Below are positions 33,368-42,690 of a DNA stretch of 64,000 nt, one piece after another; position 1 is the stretch's first letter, and each line of letters begins with the position of its first letter. Where the stretch lies: the NCBI RefSeq assembly GCF_004295795.1, contig NZ_SEBR01000004.1, forward strand, positions 62,001 to 126,000. Direction: 5' to 3'. Source of the DNA: Flavobacterium sp. GTDB taxonomy: Bacteria > Bacteroidota > Bacteroidia > Flavobacteriales > Flavobacteriaceae. The notes beneath the pieces were generated by a model that saw only the letters and a program-made list of their open reading frames with translations, searched no databases and had not been told where the DNA came from. A program made the position numbers and the translations under genes.

Positions 33368-34036
33368 TCACCATTCGATTTCAGGCAATCCTTTTGATTT
33401 CAGGTAAGCGTTCGCCTGGCTAAAATGCCTGTTTCCAAACCACTTTCCCTGATTTGCGCTCATTGGCGAAGGATGTCCCGATTTCAAGACCAAATGTTTC
33501 GAAGCATCGATGTTTTTGCCTTTTTGCTGGGCATAACTTCCCCAAAGCAGGAAAACGACATTTTCTTTAACGTCGGAAACGCGCTGGATTACGGCATCGG
33601 TAAAAGTTTCCCAACCGTTTTTTTGATGGCTTCCGGGTTCGGCCTGCCTGACTGTCAACGTTGCATTCAAAAGCAAAACGCCTTGGTCTGCCCAACGTTC
33701 CAGATTTCCGTTTAAAGGATAAGGTTTCCCCAAGTCGCTCTGGATTTCCTTGAAGATATTGACCAACGAAGGCGGAATCTTGATGTTGTCGGCGACAGAG
33801 AAACAAAGTCCGTTGGCCTGACCGAAGCCGTGATAGGGATCTTGTCCGATAACGACGACTTTCACCTTGTCGAACGGACATCGATCAAAAGCAGCGAAAA
33901 TCTGCGGTCCGGGAGGAAAACAGACTTTTCCGTGTCTGGAATCGTATTCGGAAGCAACAAATTCCCTTAGTTTGGCGAAGTAAGGTTTTTCGAATTCCTC
34001 ATGGAGTTCCTTTTGCCAACTTTCGTCTAATTTCAT
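33368..34036 (-). CDS. ung: Uracil-DNA glycosylase
   Basis: A 222-residue family 1 UDG. The water-activating motif is GQDPYHG with D66, and the DNA-binding HPSPMSAN loop starts at H188. The LLLNATLTVRQAEPGSHQK segment is also family-typical. Reaction: excision of uracil from DNA, first step of base-excision repair. Convergent with the preceding lipoprotein gene (one-base gap), and divergent from the MutS2-like gene. Confidence 0.95.
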   Translation of the reverse strand: MKLDESWQKELHEEFEKPYFAKLREFVASEYDSRHGKVCFPPGPQIFAAFDRCPFDKVKVVVIGQDPYHGFGQANGLCFSVADNIKIPPSLVNIFKEIQSDLGKPYPLNGNLERWADQGVLLLNATLTVRQAEPGSHQKNGWETFTDAVIQRVSDVKENVVFLLWGSYAQQKGKNIDASKHLVLKSGHPSPMSANQGKWFGNRHFSQANAYLKSKGLPEIEW

Positions 34037-34136
34037 TTTTTCAGGATTTTATCCCAAATATACAATCGGACATTCGTCTGAAACCAATCCACGACAGCCA
34101 ATTTTTAGGTAAATTTGTACACGTTTAAAAAATAGC

Positions 34137-36302
34137 ATGATCATCCAAGACAGAACGCTGCAAGACTTGCAGTTTCCCACCATATTAGAGACGATTTCCG
34201 AAGCCTGTGTCACCGATTTGGGCAAAGAAAAAGCACTCGCCATAAAACCGTTCCGCGACAAGGAAATCCTTATGGACGCGCTTTCGCAGACCTCGGAGTA
34301 TGTTTCCTCTTTCCAGAACAACAATGCCTTGCCCAACCACGGCTTTGAGCAGATCACCAACGAGATCAAGTTTTTGGCCATCGAGGACAGTTTTCTCGAC
34401 GCTTCGGCATTTCGCAAAATCGCCACTGTTTCCGAGACTTCGAATACCTTGATCCAATTCCTCAAGAAGTTCGACGATTATTATCCGAAGCTTTACAAAC
34501 GCGCTCAGGAAGTCATTTTTACAAAAGATATCATTTCCAAAATCGATGCTATCGTAGACAAATACGGAGAAATAAAGGACGATGCGTCGTTCGAGCTTTC
34601 GGGAATCCGAAGCCAGATGAACGTGATCCGAGCCAAAGTCAACCAAAGTTTCGGTCAGGCCTTGACGCACTACAATTCGCTTGGTTATCTGGACGACATA
34701 CGCGAAAGCATTGTGGAAAACCGACGTGTCCTGGCCGTTTTGGCCATGTATCGCCGGAAAGTCAAAGGTTCGATTTTGGGAAGTTCGAAAACGGGAAGCA
34801 TCGCCTTCATCGAGCCCGAAGCGACTTTGAAATTTTCGCGCGAACTCTCGAATCTCGAATACGAGGAAAAGCGTGAGATCGAAAAAATTCTCAGGAAATT
34901 GTCGGGCGACATCCGTCCTTTCGTGGAAACTTTGGGGCAATATCAAGCGTTTTTGTCAGATGTGGATGTGGTTCACGCCAAGGCCAGATATGCACAAAGG
35001 ATCAATGGTCTGCTCCCGAAGATTTCCGAGGAAAGACGCTTGTTTTTCCGCGAAGCCTTCCATCCTATTTTGTATCTGACAAACAAACGAAAAGGCGAAA
35101 AGACGTATCCGCAAACTTTTGACTTTACGCACGAAAGCAGAATTATCGTGATTTCTGGTCCGAACGCCGGCGGAAAAACGATCTCGCTGAAAACCGTCGG
35201 ATTGTTGCAGCTGATGTTGCAAAGCGGCATGTTGATTCCGGTGCACGAACGCAGCGAAACGTTTTTGTTTGACCGGATCATGACTGATATCGGAGACAAT
35301 CAATCTATTGAAAACCATTTGAGTACGTATAGTTACCGACTCAAAAACATGAACTACTTTCTCAAGAAGTGCAACAGCAAAACCATGTTCCTCATCGATG
35401 AATTCGGAACGGGTTCAGATCCTGAACTTGGAGGCGCGCTGGCCGAAGTTTTCCTCGAAGAATTCTACCACCGCGAAGCCTTCGGAATCATCACGACGCA
35501 CTATTCCAACCTCAAAATGCTGGCCAACGAAATGCCGCACATGACCAACGCAAACATGCTTTTCGACGAAAAATCGCTCGAGCCGATGTACAAATTGGTT
35601 TTGGGTCAGGCCGGAAGTTCGTTCACGTTCGAGGTCGCCCAGAAAAACGGCATTCCATACGGATTGATAAACCGCGCCAAAAAGAAGATCGAGGGCGGCA
35701 AAGTGCGCTTCGACAAGACGATCGCCAACTTGCAGAAAGAGCGTTCGAAGCTCGAGAAAACGTCCGAAAACCTCAAGCACGAAGAAACAAAGGCGCGTGA
35801 GGAAAGCGTGAAGCTCGAGGACATGAATTCGCGCATCAGGCAAAAACTCGAAAGCTATCAGGAATTATATGACAGCAACCAAAAAGTTATCTATCTAGGA
35901 CAGAAAGTCGACGACATGGCCGACAAATATTTCAACAATAAAGACAAGAAACACCTTATCGGCGAGTTCTTGAAAATGGTCGAAATCGAGAATTCGAAGC
36001 GCAAGAAACTGCATCCGAAAGAGAAAAAAGTCGAGGAACAAAAGAAAAAGGAAGTCATCGAGGAAGTGAAGGTCGTCGTTGAGGAAATCCGCGAGGAGAA
36101 AAAGGAGAAGAAGAAAAAGGAAGCCGCGGCTCCAAAACCGAAAGTGACACTTAAAATCGGCGATCGCGTGAGAATGGTCGATGGAAAAGCCATTGGAAGC
36201 ATCGACGCGATAGAGAAAAACAAAGCAACGGTAAACTACGGACTTTTCACCTCGAAAGTAAGCCTTGACGAACTCGAATTCGTCGAAGCCAAAAAGAAAT
36301 AA
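34137..36302 (+). CDS. MutS2-like ATPase without Smr domain
   Basis: A 721-residue MutS-family protein. The clamp/lever region (about 1-320) leads to the ABC-type ATPase: Walker A GPNAGGKT near residue 341, the DIGDNQSIENHLSTYSYRL signature segment and Walker B MFLIDEFGTGSDPE near 420. A long charged coiled coil (about 535-600) and a Lys/Glu-rich linker (KEKKKKEAAAPKPK) precede a small C-terminal KOW-like domain (KIGDRVRMVDGKAIGS). The Smr endonuclease domain of typical MutS2 is absent. Known: MutS2 proteins suppress recombination or rescue stalled ribosomes. TAAATTTG at 34110-34117 is a possible -7 element. Confidence 0.85.
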   Translation: MIIQDRTLQDLQFPTILETISEACVTDLGKEKALAIKPFRDKEILMDALSQTSEYVSSFQNNNALPNHGFEQITNEIKFLAIEDSFLDASAFRKIATVSETSNTLIQFLKKFDDYYPKLYKRAQEVIFTKDIISKIDAIVDKYGEIKDDASFELSGIRSQMNVIRAKVNQSFGQALTHYNSLGYLDDIRESIVENRRVLAVLAMYRRKVKGSILGSSKTGSIAFIEPEATLKFSRELSNLEYEEKREIEKILRKLSGDIRPFVETLGQYQAFLSDVDVVHAKARYAQRINGLLPKISEERRLFFREAFHPILYLTNKRKGEKTYPQTFDFTHESRIIVISGPNAGGKTISLKTVGLLQLMLQSGMLIPVHERSETFLFDRIMTDIGDNQSIENHLSTYSYRLKNMNYFLKKCNSKTMFLIDEFGTGSDPELGGALAEVFLEEFYHREAFGIITTHYSNLKMLANEMPHMTNANMLFDEKSLEPMYKLVLGQAGSSFTFEVAQKNGIPYGLINRAKKKIEGGKVRFDKTIANLQKERSKLEKTSENLKHEETKAREESVKLEDMNSRIRQKLESYQELYDSNQKVIYLGQKVDDMADKYFNNKDKKHLIGEFLKMVEIENSKRKKLHPKEKKVEEQKKKEVIEEVKVVVEEIREEKKEKKKKEAAAPKPKVTLKIGDRVRMVDGKAIGSIDAIEKNKATVNYGLFTSKVSLDELEFVEAKKK

Positions 36303-36348
36303 ATCGATGTTAAAGGAACGTCTGCATGCGCCTTTTCGGGCTACTTTT

Positions 36349-36408
36349 GCACTCAGGCACTCAGGCACTCAGGCACTCAGGCACTCAGGCACTCAGGCAC
36401 TCAGGCAC
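36349..36408. repeat. Octamer tandem repeat (CACTCAGG)
   Basis: About seven perfect units of the 8-base CACTCAGG between the MutS2-like gene and the DCC thiol-oxidoreductase start. The same octamer is at 40909-40946, and in reverse at 40731-40760; fragments lie at 50376-50514 and 58990-59205. Confidence 0.95.
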
Positions 36409-36415
36409 ATAAAAA

Positions 36416-36838
36416 ATGAAAATCTCCGAACTCCCAAAAGGCAAGAAAATAATCCTGTTCGACGGCGTCTGCAACCTTTGCGACAATTTCGTGCAATTTA
36501 TCATCAAGCGCGACAAAAAGGACGTTTTTCGTTTTGTGGCACTGCAGTCGGAGCTTGGGGAACGAGTTTTACAACACATCGGCATCGACCGGAAACACAT
36601 CGATTCCATGGTTTTGTATGAACCCGGAGTGGCTTATTTTTACAAGTCGGATGCAGCGCTCGAGATTACCAAGAATCTCGGCGGATTTTGGAATCTTGCC
36701 ACGGGCTTCAAGATTCTTCCGGGCTTTCTGAGAAATCCCGCTTACGATTTTGTGGCCAAAAACCGGTATAAATGGTACGGACAAAAAGAAAGTTGCATGA
36801 TTCCGACGCCGGAACTCAAAGCTAAATTTTTGGAATAA
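36416..36838 (+). CDS. DCC-family thiol-disulfide oxidoreductase (YuxK-like, DUF393)
   Basis: A 140-residue protein whose signature IILFDGVCNLCDNFVQF carries the CxxC at C19 and C22. The conserved LGERVLQHIGIDR and the tail WYGQKESCMIPTPELKAKF match DUF393. Known: a thioredoxin-like fold predicted to be a thiol:disulfide oxidoreductase; physiological partners unknown. The octamer repeat ends 8 bases before the start; a bidirectional terminator follows. Confidence 0.85.
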   Translation: MKISELPKGKKIILFDGVCNLCDNFVQFIIKRDKKDVFRFVALQSELGERVLQHIGIDRKHIDSMVLYEPGVAYFYKSDAALEITKNLGGFWNLATGFKILPGFLRNPAYDFVAKNRYKWYGQKESCMIPTPELKAKFLE

Positions 36839-36871
36839 AAAAAGGCCGGAATTCAAGTCCGGCCTTTTTGT
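36839..36871. terminator. Bidirectional terminator
   Basis: GGCCGGA, loop ATTCAAG, TCCGGCC flanked by A and T runs, between convergent DCC and T9SS-cargo genes; serves both. Confidence 0.9.
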
Positions 36872-36885
36872 TTATTCTGTAGCGA

Positions 36886-37935
36886 TCAGTGTTTGATGAC
36901 TTTTTTTGTGACGCGTCCCGAATCGCCTTCGACGGTCATGAAATAAACGCCGGAAGTCAATCCGGAAACATCGATTTGCGCCTGGTCTTCCAAACCGACT
37001 TTCTGGTTTCTCACAGTGCGTCCGTTGATATCGGCAATGCTTACACTTTCTATATTTCCGACAGTTGAAATGTTTACGACGTTATCGGCCGGATTCGGAT
37101 AAAAGCTAAACGCCGCCACAGTAGGATTGTCCACGCGAAGCAGCGGTCCGTCAGCAGCCAGGGCGCGCAAGCTCACGTTGTCGAACTGCGCTGTCGCAGC
37201 AACTGTATTGGCTTGTCCCGATGTAGAAATCGCGTTGGCAAGAAGGTTCAAAGTCGACAAATCTGTTCCCGTGCTCGCGCCCATTATCGAAGGAGCCGTA
37301 ACCATCGTTCCGGAAAGTTCCTTGAATTTGAGTTCGCCCGTGGTTTTGTTGTAGCTGAAACCGACAGTGTACCACGTATTCTGCGCCAAAGTTACGGCCG
37401 TGAATGTAGTTCCGGTAAGACCTAGCGTGAACGAATAGTTTCCGACTGCGCCACCGCCTGCAGTGTTGTCATAGTAACCAAGGCCACGCAATTCGCGGGT
37501 TGCGGCTATGTAAGTTAGTCCGGCGAGCATTCTGGTAAGGTCGGTGTTGTAAAGGATTACGCGGAACGAATTCGCGCTCGTCGTCGCAGCGCCTGTGTAA
37601 AAATCGAATTGTACTTGCGCCACGTCGTTTCCGGCAGTTCGCGTTCCCCAAATCGCGGAAACGTCTTTGTACATGCGGCGTGTGTTCACGGCTGTATTCG
37701 AGCCCGTGAGTTGGATCACGTTTCCGTAAGTTCCGCCGGCGTTCACGACCTGAAAGTCTGAATTTGCACCTGCGGTCACTGTTGTGAGCCATCCGCCTTG
37801 TCCGGGAGTTGCGCCTGTGATGTCTGTTCCGACGTTTCCTACGGTATAGGCAGTCGCATCGTCAGACAGCAATGTTTGAGCTTGGCCTAAAGCCGCAGTC
37901 AACAACGCAAAAGATAAGAGTAGAGATTTTTTCAT
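36886..37935 (-). CDS. T9SS-secreted protein with type A sorting domain
   Basis: A 349-residue exported protein; start at the ATG at 37933-37935 (MKKSLLLSFALLTAALGQAQ), signal peptide about 1-20. The last 75 residues form a type A C-terminal sorting domain: FSFYPNPADNVVNI, SIADINGRTVRNQ, DVSGLTSGVYFMTVEGDSG and KKVIKH. Before it is a Gly/Thr/Ala-rich beta region of about 250 residues without an obvious catalytic motif (a concanavalin-like lectin or sugar-binding domain is possible). Known: such proteins leave the cell by the type IX system. Cargo function unknown. Confidence 0.85.
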   Translation of the reverse strand: MKKSLLLSFALLTAALGQAQTLLSDDATAYTVGNVGTDITGATPGQGGWLTTVTAGANSDFQVVNAGGTYGNVIQLTGSNTAVNTRRMYKDVSAIWGTRTAGNDVAQVQFDFYTGAATTSANSFRVILYNTDLTRMLAGLTYIAATRELRGLGYYDNTAGGGAVGNYSFTLGLTGTTFTAVTLAQNTWYTVGFSYNKTTGELKFKELSGTMVTAPSIMGASTGTDLSTLNLLANAISTSGQANTVAATAQFDNVSLRALAADGPLLRVDNPTVAAFSFYPNPADNVVNISTVGNIESVSIADINGRTVRNQKVGLEDQAQIDVSGLTSGVYFMTVEGDSGRVTKKVIKH

Positions 37936-38033
37936 ATATTCTATTTTAGGATTGATTGCGACTAAATTAGCGAATAATACAATCGAAAAACAAAATATTT
38001 TTACCGCAGAATTGTTAAAATGCGAAGAATATT

Positions 38034-39296
38034 TTATTCGGTGGCTTTGCCCGATTCCCATTTGCCTACAACCGATGTTGCCAACGCATTTCCAAGTACA
38101 TTCGTGGCGCTTCGGAACATGTCACAGAAGTGATCGATAGGCAAGATCAAAGCGATGCCGATCTCGGGAATCTTGAACATGCCGCAAGTTGCCGCAACAA
38201 CGACAAGACTTGCACGCGGAACGCCGGCGATTCCTTTGCTGGTAAGCATCAAGACCAAAAGCATCGTCATTTGCGTTCCAAAGTCGAGGTCGATCCCGTA
38301 GACCTGTGCTATGAAAATACTGGCAAAAGTCATGTACATCATGCTTCCGTCGAGATTGAACGAATAGCCAAGTGGCAACATGAAAGACACGACTTTGTTC
38401 TTGACGCCGAATCGCTCGAGTTCTTCGGTGAGTTTTGGAAAAACGGCCTCGCTGCTGGTCGTACTGAACGCGATTACAAGTGGACTCACGATTCTCTTGA
38501 GCAAAACGGACATGGATTTTCCCAAAAAGATATAGCCGACAATAAGCAAAACGGCCCAAAGCGAGCCAATTCCGACCAGGAATGAACCAAAAAACTTGGC
38601 ATAGGTGATGATGAGTTCGACGGCATTTTGAGTGGCGAAAACCGCCGTAAGCGCACCAAAAACTCCTATTGGCGCAAACTTCATCACGTAATTCACCATT
38701 TTTAGGATAATGTGCGACGTCTTGTCGAGCGCTTTGACGACAGGTTCGGAAACGGCCGGCATCGAGGCTGCTGCGAGTCCGAAGAAAATCGAGAAAATCA
38801 CGATCTGCAGGATTTCGTTGGTGGCCATCGCCTCGAAGACGCTTTTCGGGATAATGTGCTCGACGAAGTTCTGGGCCGAGAAATTCTGGGTTTTCGCAGC
38901 TACATCCTGGGCGGCGGCCACGTCGATGTCTCCCAGTTCGATTCCTTTTCCGGGCGCGAGCAAATTGACGAAAAATGCACCGATGAGCAACGAGATGAAA
39001 GACGCCGTGAAAAACCAAAGCAACGCGCGTCCGCCTACTCTGCCGACTGTCTTGAGATCGCCGAGTTTCGCGATGCCTACGACCAAAGTCGTGAATACCA
39101 AAGGCGCAATGATCATTTGCACCAAACGGATGAAAATCGTGGCGAGCAGCTTGATGTAATTGCTGAATTCCTTTGCCGATTCGGCACTTGCCGTTTCGTG
39201 AATGGCGACTCCAAGGGCGGCACCGAGAATCATCGAAATCAGGATTTGGCCGGTGAGGCTTTTGAGGAAAGGGATCTTTTGGTCGTTGTGGGTCAT
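38034..39296 (-). CDS. Dicarboxylate/amino acid:cation symporter (DAACS family)
   Basis: A 420-residue permease; start at the ATG at 39294-39296 (MTHNDQKIPFLKSLTGQILI). Family motifs: FSTTSSEAVFPKLTEE (first re-entrant loop) and GYSFNLDGSMMYMTFASIF (NMDG-type motif of transmembrane segment 7), plus GIAGVPRASLVVV. Known: glutamate, aspartate or C4-dicarboxylate uptake with Na+ or H+. Fumarate or malate import would be compatible with the fumarate-yielding cluster, but the gene is far from it. In-frame TTG at 39309-39311 is an unlikely start. Confidence 0.9.
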   Translation of the reverse strand: MTHNDQKIPFLKSLTGQILISMILGAALGVAIHETASAESAKEFSNYIKLLATIFIRLVQMIIAPLVFTTLVVGIAKLGDLKTVGRVGGRALLWFFTASFISLLIGAFFVNLLAPGKGIELGDIDVAAAQDVAAKTQNFSAQNFVEHIIPKSVFEAMATNEILQIVIFSIFFGLAAASMPAVSEPVVKALDKTSHIILKMVNYVMKFAPIGVFGALTAVFATQNAVELIITYAKFFGSFLVGIGSLWAVLLIVGYIFLGKSMSVLLKRIVSPLVIAFSTTSSEAVFPKLTEELERFGVKNKVVSFMLPLGYSFNLDGSMMYMTFASIFIAQVYGIDLDFGTQMTMLLVLMLTSKGIAGVPRASLVVVAATCGMFKIPEIGIALILPIDHFCDMFRSATNVLGNALATSVVGKWESGKATE

Positions 39297-39298
39297 TA

Positions 39299-39490
39299 CT
39301 TCGTTATTCAAAATTCGTTATTCATTATTCATCATTCATTTATTCGTTGTTCAAAATTAACTTTCTACCAGCAAATTAAATTTCTTCATTGTTTTTTATC
39401 CAAATGACCACAGACACCGAAGTTTTCGACCAACGAATGTTTATTGACGAACAACGATTGTCGAACAACGAATAACGATCAACGAATTTT
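39299..39490. repeat. Heptamer-type spacer (TTCGTTA/TTCATTA, then CGAACAACGAA)
   Basis: Contains TTCGTTATTC, TTCATTATTC and further on CGAACAACGAATAACGA, the same heptamers as in 17643-17832 and in both senses. No gene. Confidence 0.7.
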
Positions 39491-39508
39491 GAATGTTGAA
39501 CGATTGCC

Positions 39509-39644
39509 TAGCCCGGATTCAAGCGGTTAGCCTTTTGACGGGAAACCGTAGTTTTTGCGCTGTTGCGGAAGCGACCGAAGGAAGCTCTTCGCGACGGCTG
39601 CAAAACAAGGTTTACCTAGAAAGCTAAACGCGGGCAGCCGGATT
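39509..39644 (+). repeat. Dispersed ~140-bp element, copy D
   Basis: Starts TAGCCCGGATTCAAGCGG, has AGCCTTTTG next, the central GCGACCGAAGGAAGCTC shared with copy C, and ends GGGCAGCCGGATT. It lies directly after the aroC stop on the minus strand. Confidence 0.85.
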
Positions 39645-39647
39645 AAG

Positions 39648-40712
39648 CTACTTATTATAGGTCTTGTTTATCAGATGGAAATCGGCAAGCACAATTGCCG
39701 CCATGGCTTCGACGATTGGCACGGCGCGTGGCACAACACACGGATCGTGGCGGCCTTTGCCTTGCATTTCGACGATATTTCCTTTGTTGTCGAGCGCTTC
39801 CTGTTTCTGGATTATGGTAGCCACGGGCTTGAAGGCGACACGGAAATAAATGTCCATGCCGTTCGAGATTCCGCCCTGAATTCCGCCCGAAAGGTTCGAT
39901 TTGGTCGTTCCATCCTCGTTGTAAAGGTCGTTGTGTTCGCTGCCTTTCATCTTGGCGCCGCAAAATCCGCTTCCGTACTCGAAACCTTTGACGGCGTTGA
40001 TCGAAAGCATGGCCTTGCCGAGTTCGGCGTGCAGTTTGTCGAAAACGGGCTCTCCCAAACCTATCGGAACGTTTTGGATCACGCAAGTCACCGTGCCACC
40101 GACAGAATCGCCTTGCTTGCGGATTTCACGTATGTAGGCCTCCATTTTTTCGGCTGTCGCGGCATCCGGACAACGCACGTCATTCGACTCGATCTTCGTG
40201 AAATCTAGCGCCTGATAAGGCTTGTCGATGAAAATATCTCCTACGGACGAAGTAAAAGCGCTGATTTTGATGTCCTTGAGATATTGTTTGGCGATCGCTC
40301 CGGCCACCACTCTTGACGCCGTCTCGCGTGCCGAACTTCTTCCGCCGCCGCGGTAATCGCGAATTCCGTACTTTTTCTCGTACACGTAATCGGCGTGGCT
40401 TGGACGATATTGGTCTTTGATGTGTGAATAGTCGTGCGACTTCTGGTCGGTGTTCGGGATAATGAAACCGATTGGCGTTCCCGTGGTCTTCCCTTCGAAG
40501 ATTCCCGAGAGGAATTGCACTTCGTCGGCCTCTTTCCTTTGGGTCACGATTGCCGATTGTCCCGGTTTTCGCCTGTCCATTTCGTGTTGGATCGCCGAAA
40601 GATCGAGTTCGATTCCGGGCGGGCAACCGTCGATTATTCCGCCAAGGGCTTCGCCGTGCGATTCCCCGAATGTGGTAAGTCTGAAAAGTGTTCCGAATGA
40701 ATTTCCTGCCAT
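39648..40712 (-). CDS. aroC: Chorismate synthase
   Basis: A 354-residue protein with all three chorismate synthase signatures: [19 protein letters not shown] near residue 14, [17 protein letters not shown] near 120 (FMN/phosphate-binding) and [18 protein letters not shown] near the C-terminus. Reaction: 5-enolpyruvylshikimate 3-phosphate to chorismate, last shared step to aromatic amino acids. Length is normal. No other shikimate gene is in the window. Confidence 0.97.
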   Translation of the reverse strand: MAGNSFGTLFRLTTFGESHGEALGGIIDGCPPGIELDLSAIQHEMDRRKPGQSAIVTQRKEADEVQFLSGIFEGKTTGTPIGFIIPNTDQKSHDYSHIKDQYRPSHADYVYEKKYGIRDYRGGGRSSARETASRVVAGAIAKQYLKDIKISAFTSSVGDIFIDKPYQALDFTKIESNDVRCPDAATAEKMEAYIREIRKQGDSVGGTVTCVIQNVPIGLGEPVFDKLHAELGKAMLSINAVKGFEYGSGFCGAKMKGSEHNDLYNEDGTTKSNLSGGIQGGISNGMDIYFRVAFKPVATIIQKQEALDNKGNIVEMQGKGRHDPCVVPRAVPIVEAMAAIVLADFHLINKTYNK

Positions 40713-41016
40713 TTGGTAAAAATAGTAAAAGTGCCTGAGTGAAGCGTGCCTGAGTGCCGGAGAAAACCGAAAGACGTCGAACTAAGCGAATGAAATCCGA
40801 TAAGGATCAGATCAGTCAATTGATATACAGCGAGTTGAAAAATACAGTCGATTTCCCGATTTCAGGAAAGGTTGCGTCAATTCGGGTCGGATCTAATCGG
40901 TACGACGAACTCAGGCACTCAGGCACTCAGGCACTCAGGCACTCAAACAAATTTCTTAACTCCTGATTCAGTTTCACTTAACACGCAAAACGTTTATTTG
41001 CGAAACGTCCTTCCAA
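40713..41016. other. Intergenic region with octamer repeats
   Basis: 304 bases between the divergent aroC and metallophosphoesterase genes. It includes octamer repeat (CACTCAGG) copies at 40731-40760 (reverse) and 40909-40946 (forward). An open frame 40790-40966 ends in the translated repeat and is probably not a gene, though its first 40 residues (MKSDKDQISQLIYSELKNTV at the start) look less random. Confidence 0.6.
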
Positions 41017-41883
41017 ATGAAAAAGAGAAAAGTTGAGCTCGTCGTCCTTTCGGACATCCACCTTGGCACTTACGGTTGCCACGCAAAGGAATTGCTGCAT
41101 TATCTGAATTCCATAAAGCCAAAAACGCTGGTGCTGAACGGCGATATCATCGACATCTGGCAATTCCGCAAGTCGTATTTCCCGAAATCGCACCTGAAAG
41201 TCATCCGAAAGATAATCGATTTTACTTCCAAAGGCACGCAAGTCTATTATTTGACAGGCAATCACGACGAAATGCTGCGAAAGTTCAGCGGGACGAATTT
41301 TGGCAATTTCAAGCTTGACGACAAACTGGTGTTGAACCTTGACGGAAAAAACGCTTGGATTTTTCACGGGGACGTTTTCGACGCCTCGGTGCAACACTCC
41401 AAATGGATCGCAAAACTCGGCGGTTGGGGTTACGATTACTTGATTTTGGTCAACCGATTCGTGAACTGGTGTCTGCATAAATTTGGAAAAGAGCCTTATT
41501 CTTTCTCCAAGAAAATAAAGGGAAGCGTCAAAAAAGCCGTCAAATTCATCTCTGATTTCGAAAATACCGCCACCGAACTCGCGACGGAAAAAGGCTACGA
41601 TTACGTGATTTGCGGACACATTCACGAACCCAAGATCGTCGAGGTCGAAAACCGCCACGGAAAGACGACTTACCTGAATTCGGGCGATTGGATCGAGAAC
41701 CTTACCGCTTTGGAATACAATAAGAAACGCTGGAAGATGTATCGATATTCGGAACAAAAACCTACCGTGGACGAAGACCTTTTCGAGATGGAAGATTTGC
41801 TGTCGAACGCAGATTTGACGTCCTTGCTGTTTTCCCAAAAACCCGTGATTTCGCGAGCAATAAAAGCGTTCAATAAATGTTAA
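41017..41883 (+). CDS. Calcineurin-type metallophosphoesterase (LpxH-like)
   Basis: A 288-residue metallophosphoesterase with the dimetal motifs: VVLSDIHLGTYG (DxH), NGDIIDIWQ (GD), TGNHDEML (GNHD), FHGDVFD and CGHIHEPK (GHxH). Layout, including the KLGGWGYDYLILVNRFVNWC helix that inserts into the membrane, is that of UDP-2,3-diacylglucosamine hydrolase homologues. Known: LpxH cleaves UDP-diacylglucosamine in lipid A biosynthesis; several Bacteroidota have more than one homologue, so the exact substrate is inferred. Confidence 0.8.
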   Translation: MKKRKVELVVLSDIHLGTYGCHAKELLHYLNSIKPKTLVLNGDIIDIWQFRKSYFPKSHLKVIRKIIDFTSKGTQVYYLTGNHDEMLRKFSGTNFGNFKLDDKLVLNLDGKNAWIFHGDVFDASVQHSKWIAKLGGWGYDYLILVNRFVNWCLHKFGKEPYSFSKKIKGSVKKAVKFISDFENTATELATEKGYDYVICGHIHEPKIVEVENRHGKTTYLNSGDWIENLTALEYNKKRWKMYRYSEQKPTVDEDLFEMEDLLSNADLTSLLFSQKPVISRAIKAFNKC

Positions 41884-41954
41884 AGTATTGGTAACCGCCT
41901 TTTCTTCCCGTTCGTCAAATGTTAAATTTGGGTATAACCTAAAATGACACAACA

Positions 41955-42473
41955 ATGACGAAATTGTTTATTTGCGCGGCTTTCGCGATCGCATCGGCTT
42001 TTTCTGCCGAGGCACAGACGGTTCGGGACAACGCCATCGGAATCCGATTGAGCGCCGGTGATGGAATTGGTGCCGATGTTTCTTATCAAAGACGCGTATT
42101 TTCCAAAAACCGACTTGAGTTCGACCTTGGCCTTCGCGACCAGGACCATTACGACCAAGTGAAATTCATGGCCGGATTCCATTGGATCATCCCAATCGAG
42201 CAAGGCTTCAATTTTTACGCCGGACCGGCAATCGGGGCCGGACGTTGGGAAACCAATCACTGGAATGACGTTCCCGGGGATTACCGCGACGACGGCGGAT
42301 TCGGTGTGATTGCAGGCGTTGCCGGACTGGAATACGTGTTCCCGAACATTCCTTTGCAACTTTCGTTTGACATCCGTCCAGAGGCGCATTTTGGAGACAG
42401 ACGCGATGATTTCGACCGCGATTATCATGCCTTGGTTCCGGATGTTGGTTTGGCGGCAAGATTTACTTTTTAA
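41955..42473 (+). CDS. Small outer-membrane beta-barrel protein
   Basis: A 172-residue exported protein with signal peptide about 1-20 (MTKLFICAAFAIASAFSAEA). Repeated amphipathic strands (GIRLSAGDGIGADVSYQRRV, LEFDLGLRDQDHYD) and a C-terminal aromatic strand (VGLAARFTF) show an eight-strand type barrel. TAAATTTG at 41923-41930 lies 25 bases upstream and may be its -7 element, although no TTG is at the usual spacing. A terminator follows at 42585. Function unknown. Confidence 0.7.
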   Translation: MTKLFICAAFAIASAFSAEAQTVRDNAIGIRLSAGDGIGADVSYQRRVFSKNRLEFDLGLRDQDHYDQVKFMAGFHWIIPIEQGFNFYAGPAIGAGRWETNHWNDVPGDYRDDGGFGVIAGVAGLEYVFPNIPLQLSFDIRPEAHFGDRRDDFDRDYHALVPDVGLAARFTF

Positions 42474-42515
42474 ATCCCAATATTCAAATTCCAATATTCA
42501 AATTCCAAATTCCAA
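42474..42515. repeat. AATTCCAA/CAATATTC direct repeats
   Basis: Short imperfect repeats (CCAATATTCAAATTCCAAT and similar), as at 28215-28335. No gene. Confidence 0.6.
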
Positions 42516-42584
42516 TTGGTTTCATAATTTCCTTTTGGCTTTCGATCGACAATTTTATGCTGCACGCGGAAAATTGGTATAAAT

Positions 42585-42620
42585 AAAAAAGCGAACCTGT
42601 TTACTCGGGTTCGCTTTTTT
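42585..42620. terminator. Bidirectional terminator
   Basis: AAAAAAGCGAACC, loop TGTTTACTC, GGGTTCGCTTTTTT between convergent genes; serves the outer-membrane protein and the minus-strand PrcB-like gene. Confidence 0.9.
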
Positions 42621-42690
42621 GCTTTCATGTAAAAATTCCACTGGCTGTTTCAGAGACAATTGGAATTTGGGATTTGAAATTTAGATTTTA

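Noticed and set aside
40790-40966. Plus-strand frame of 58 residues between aroC and the metallophosphoesterase
   Set aside because: Its C-terminal third is the translated octamer repeat; only the first part looks protein-like, so it may be a decayed remnant but not a supportable gene.
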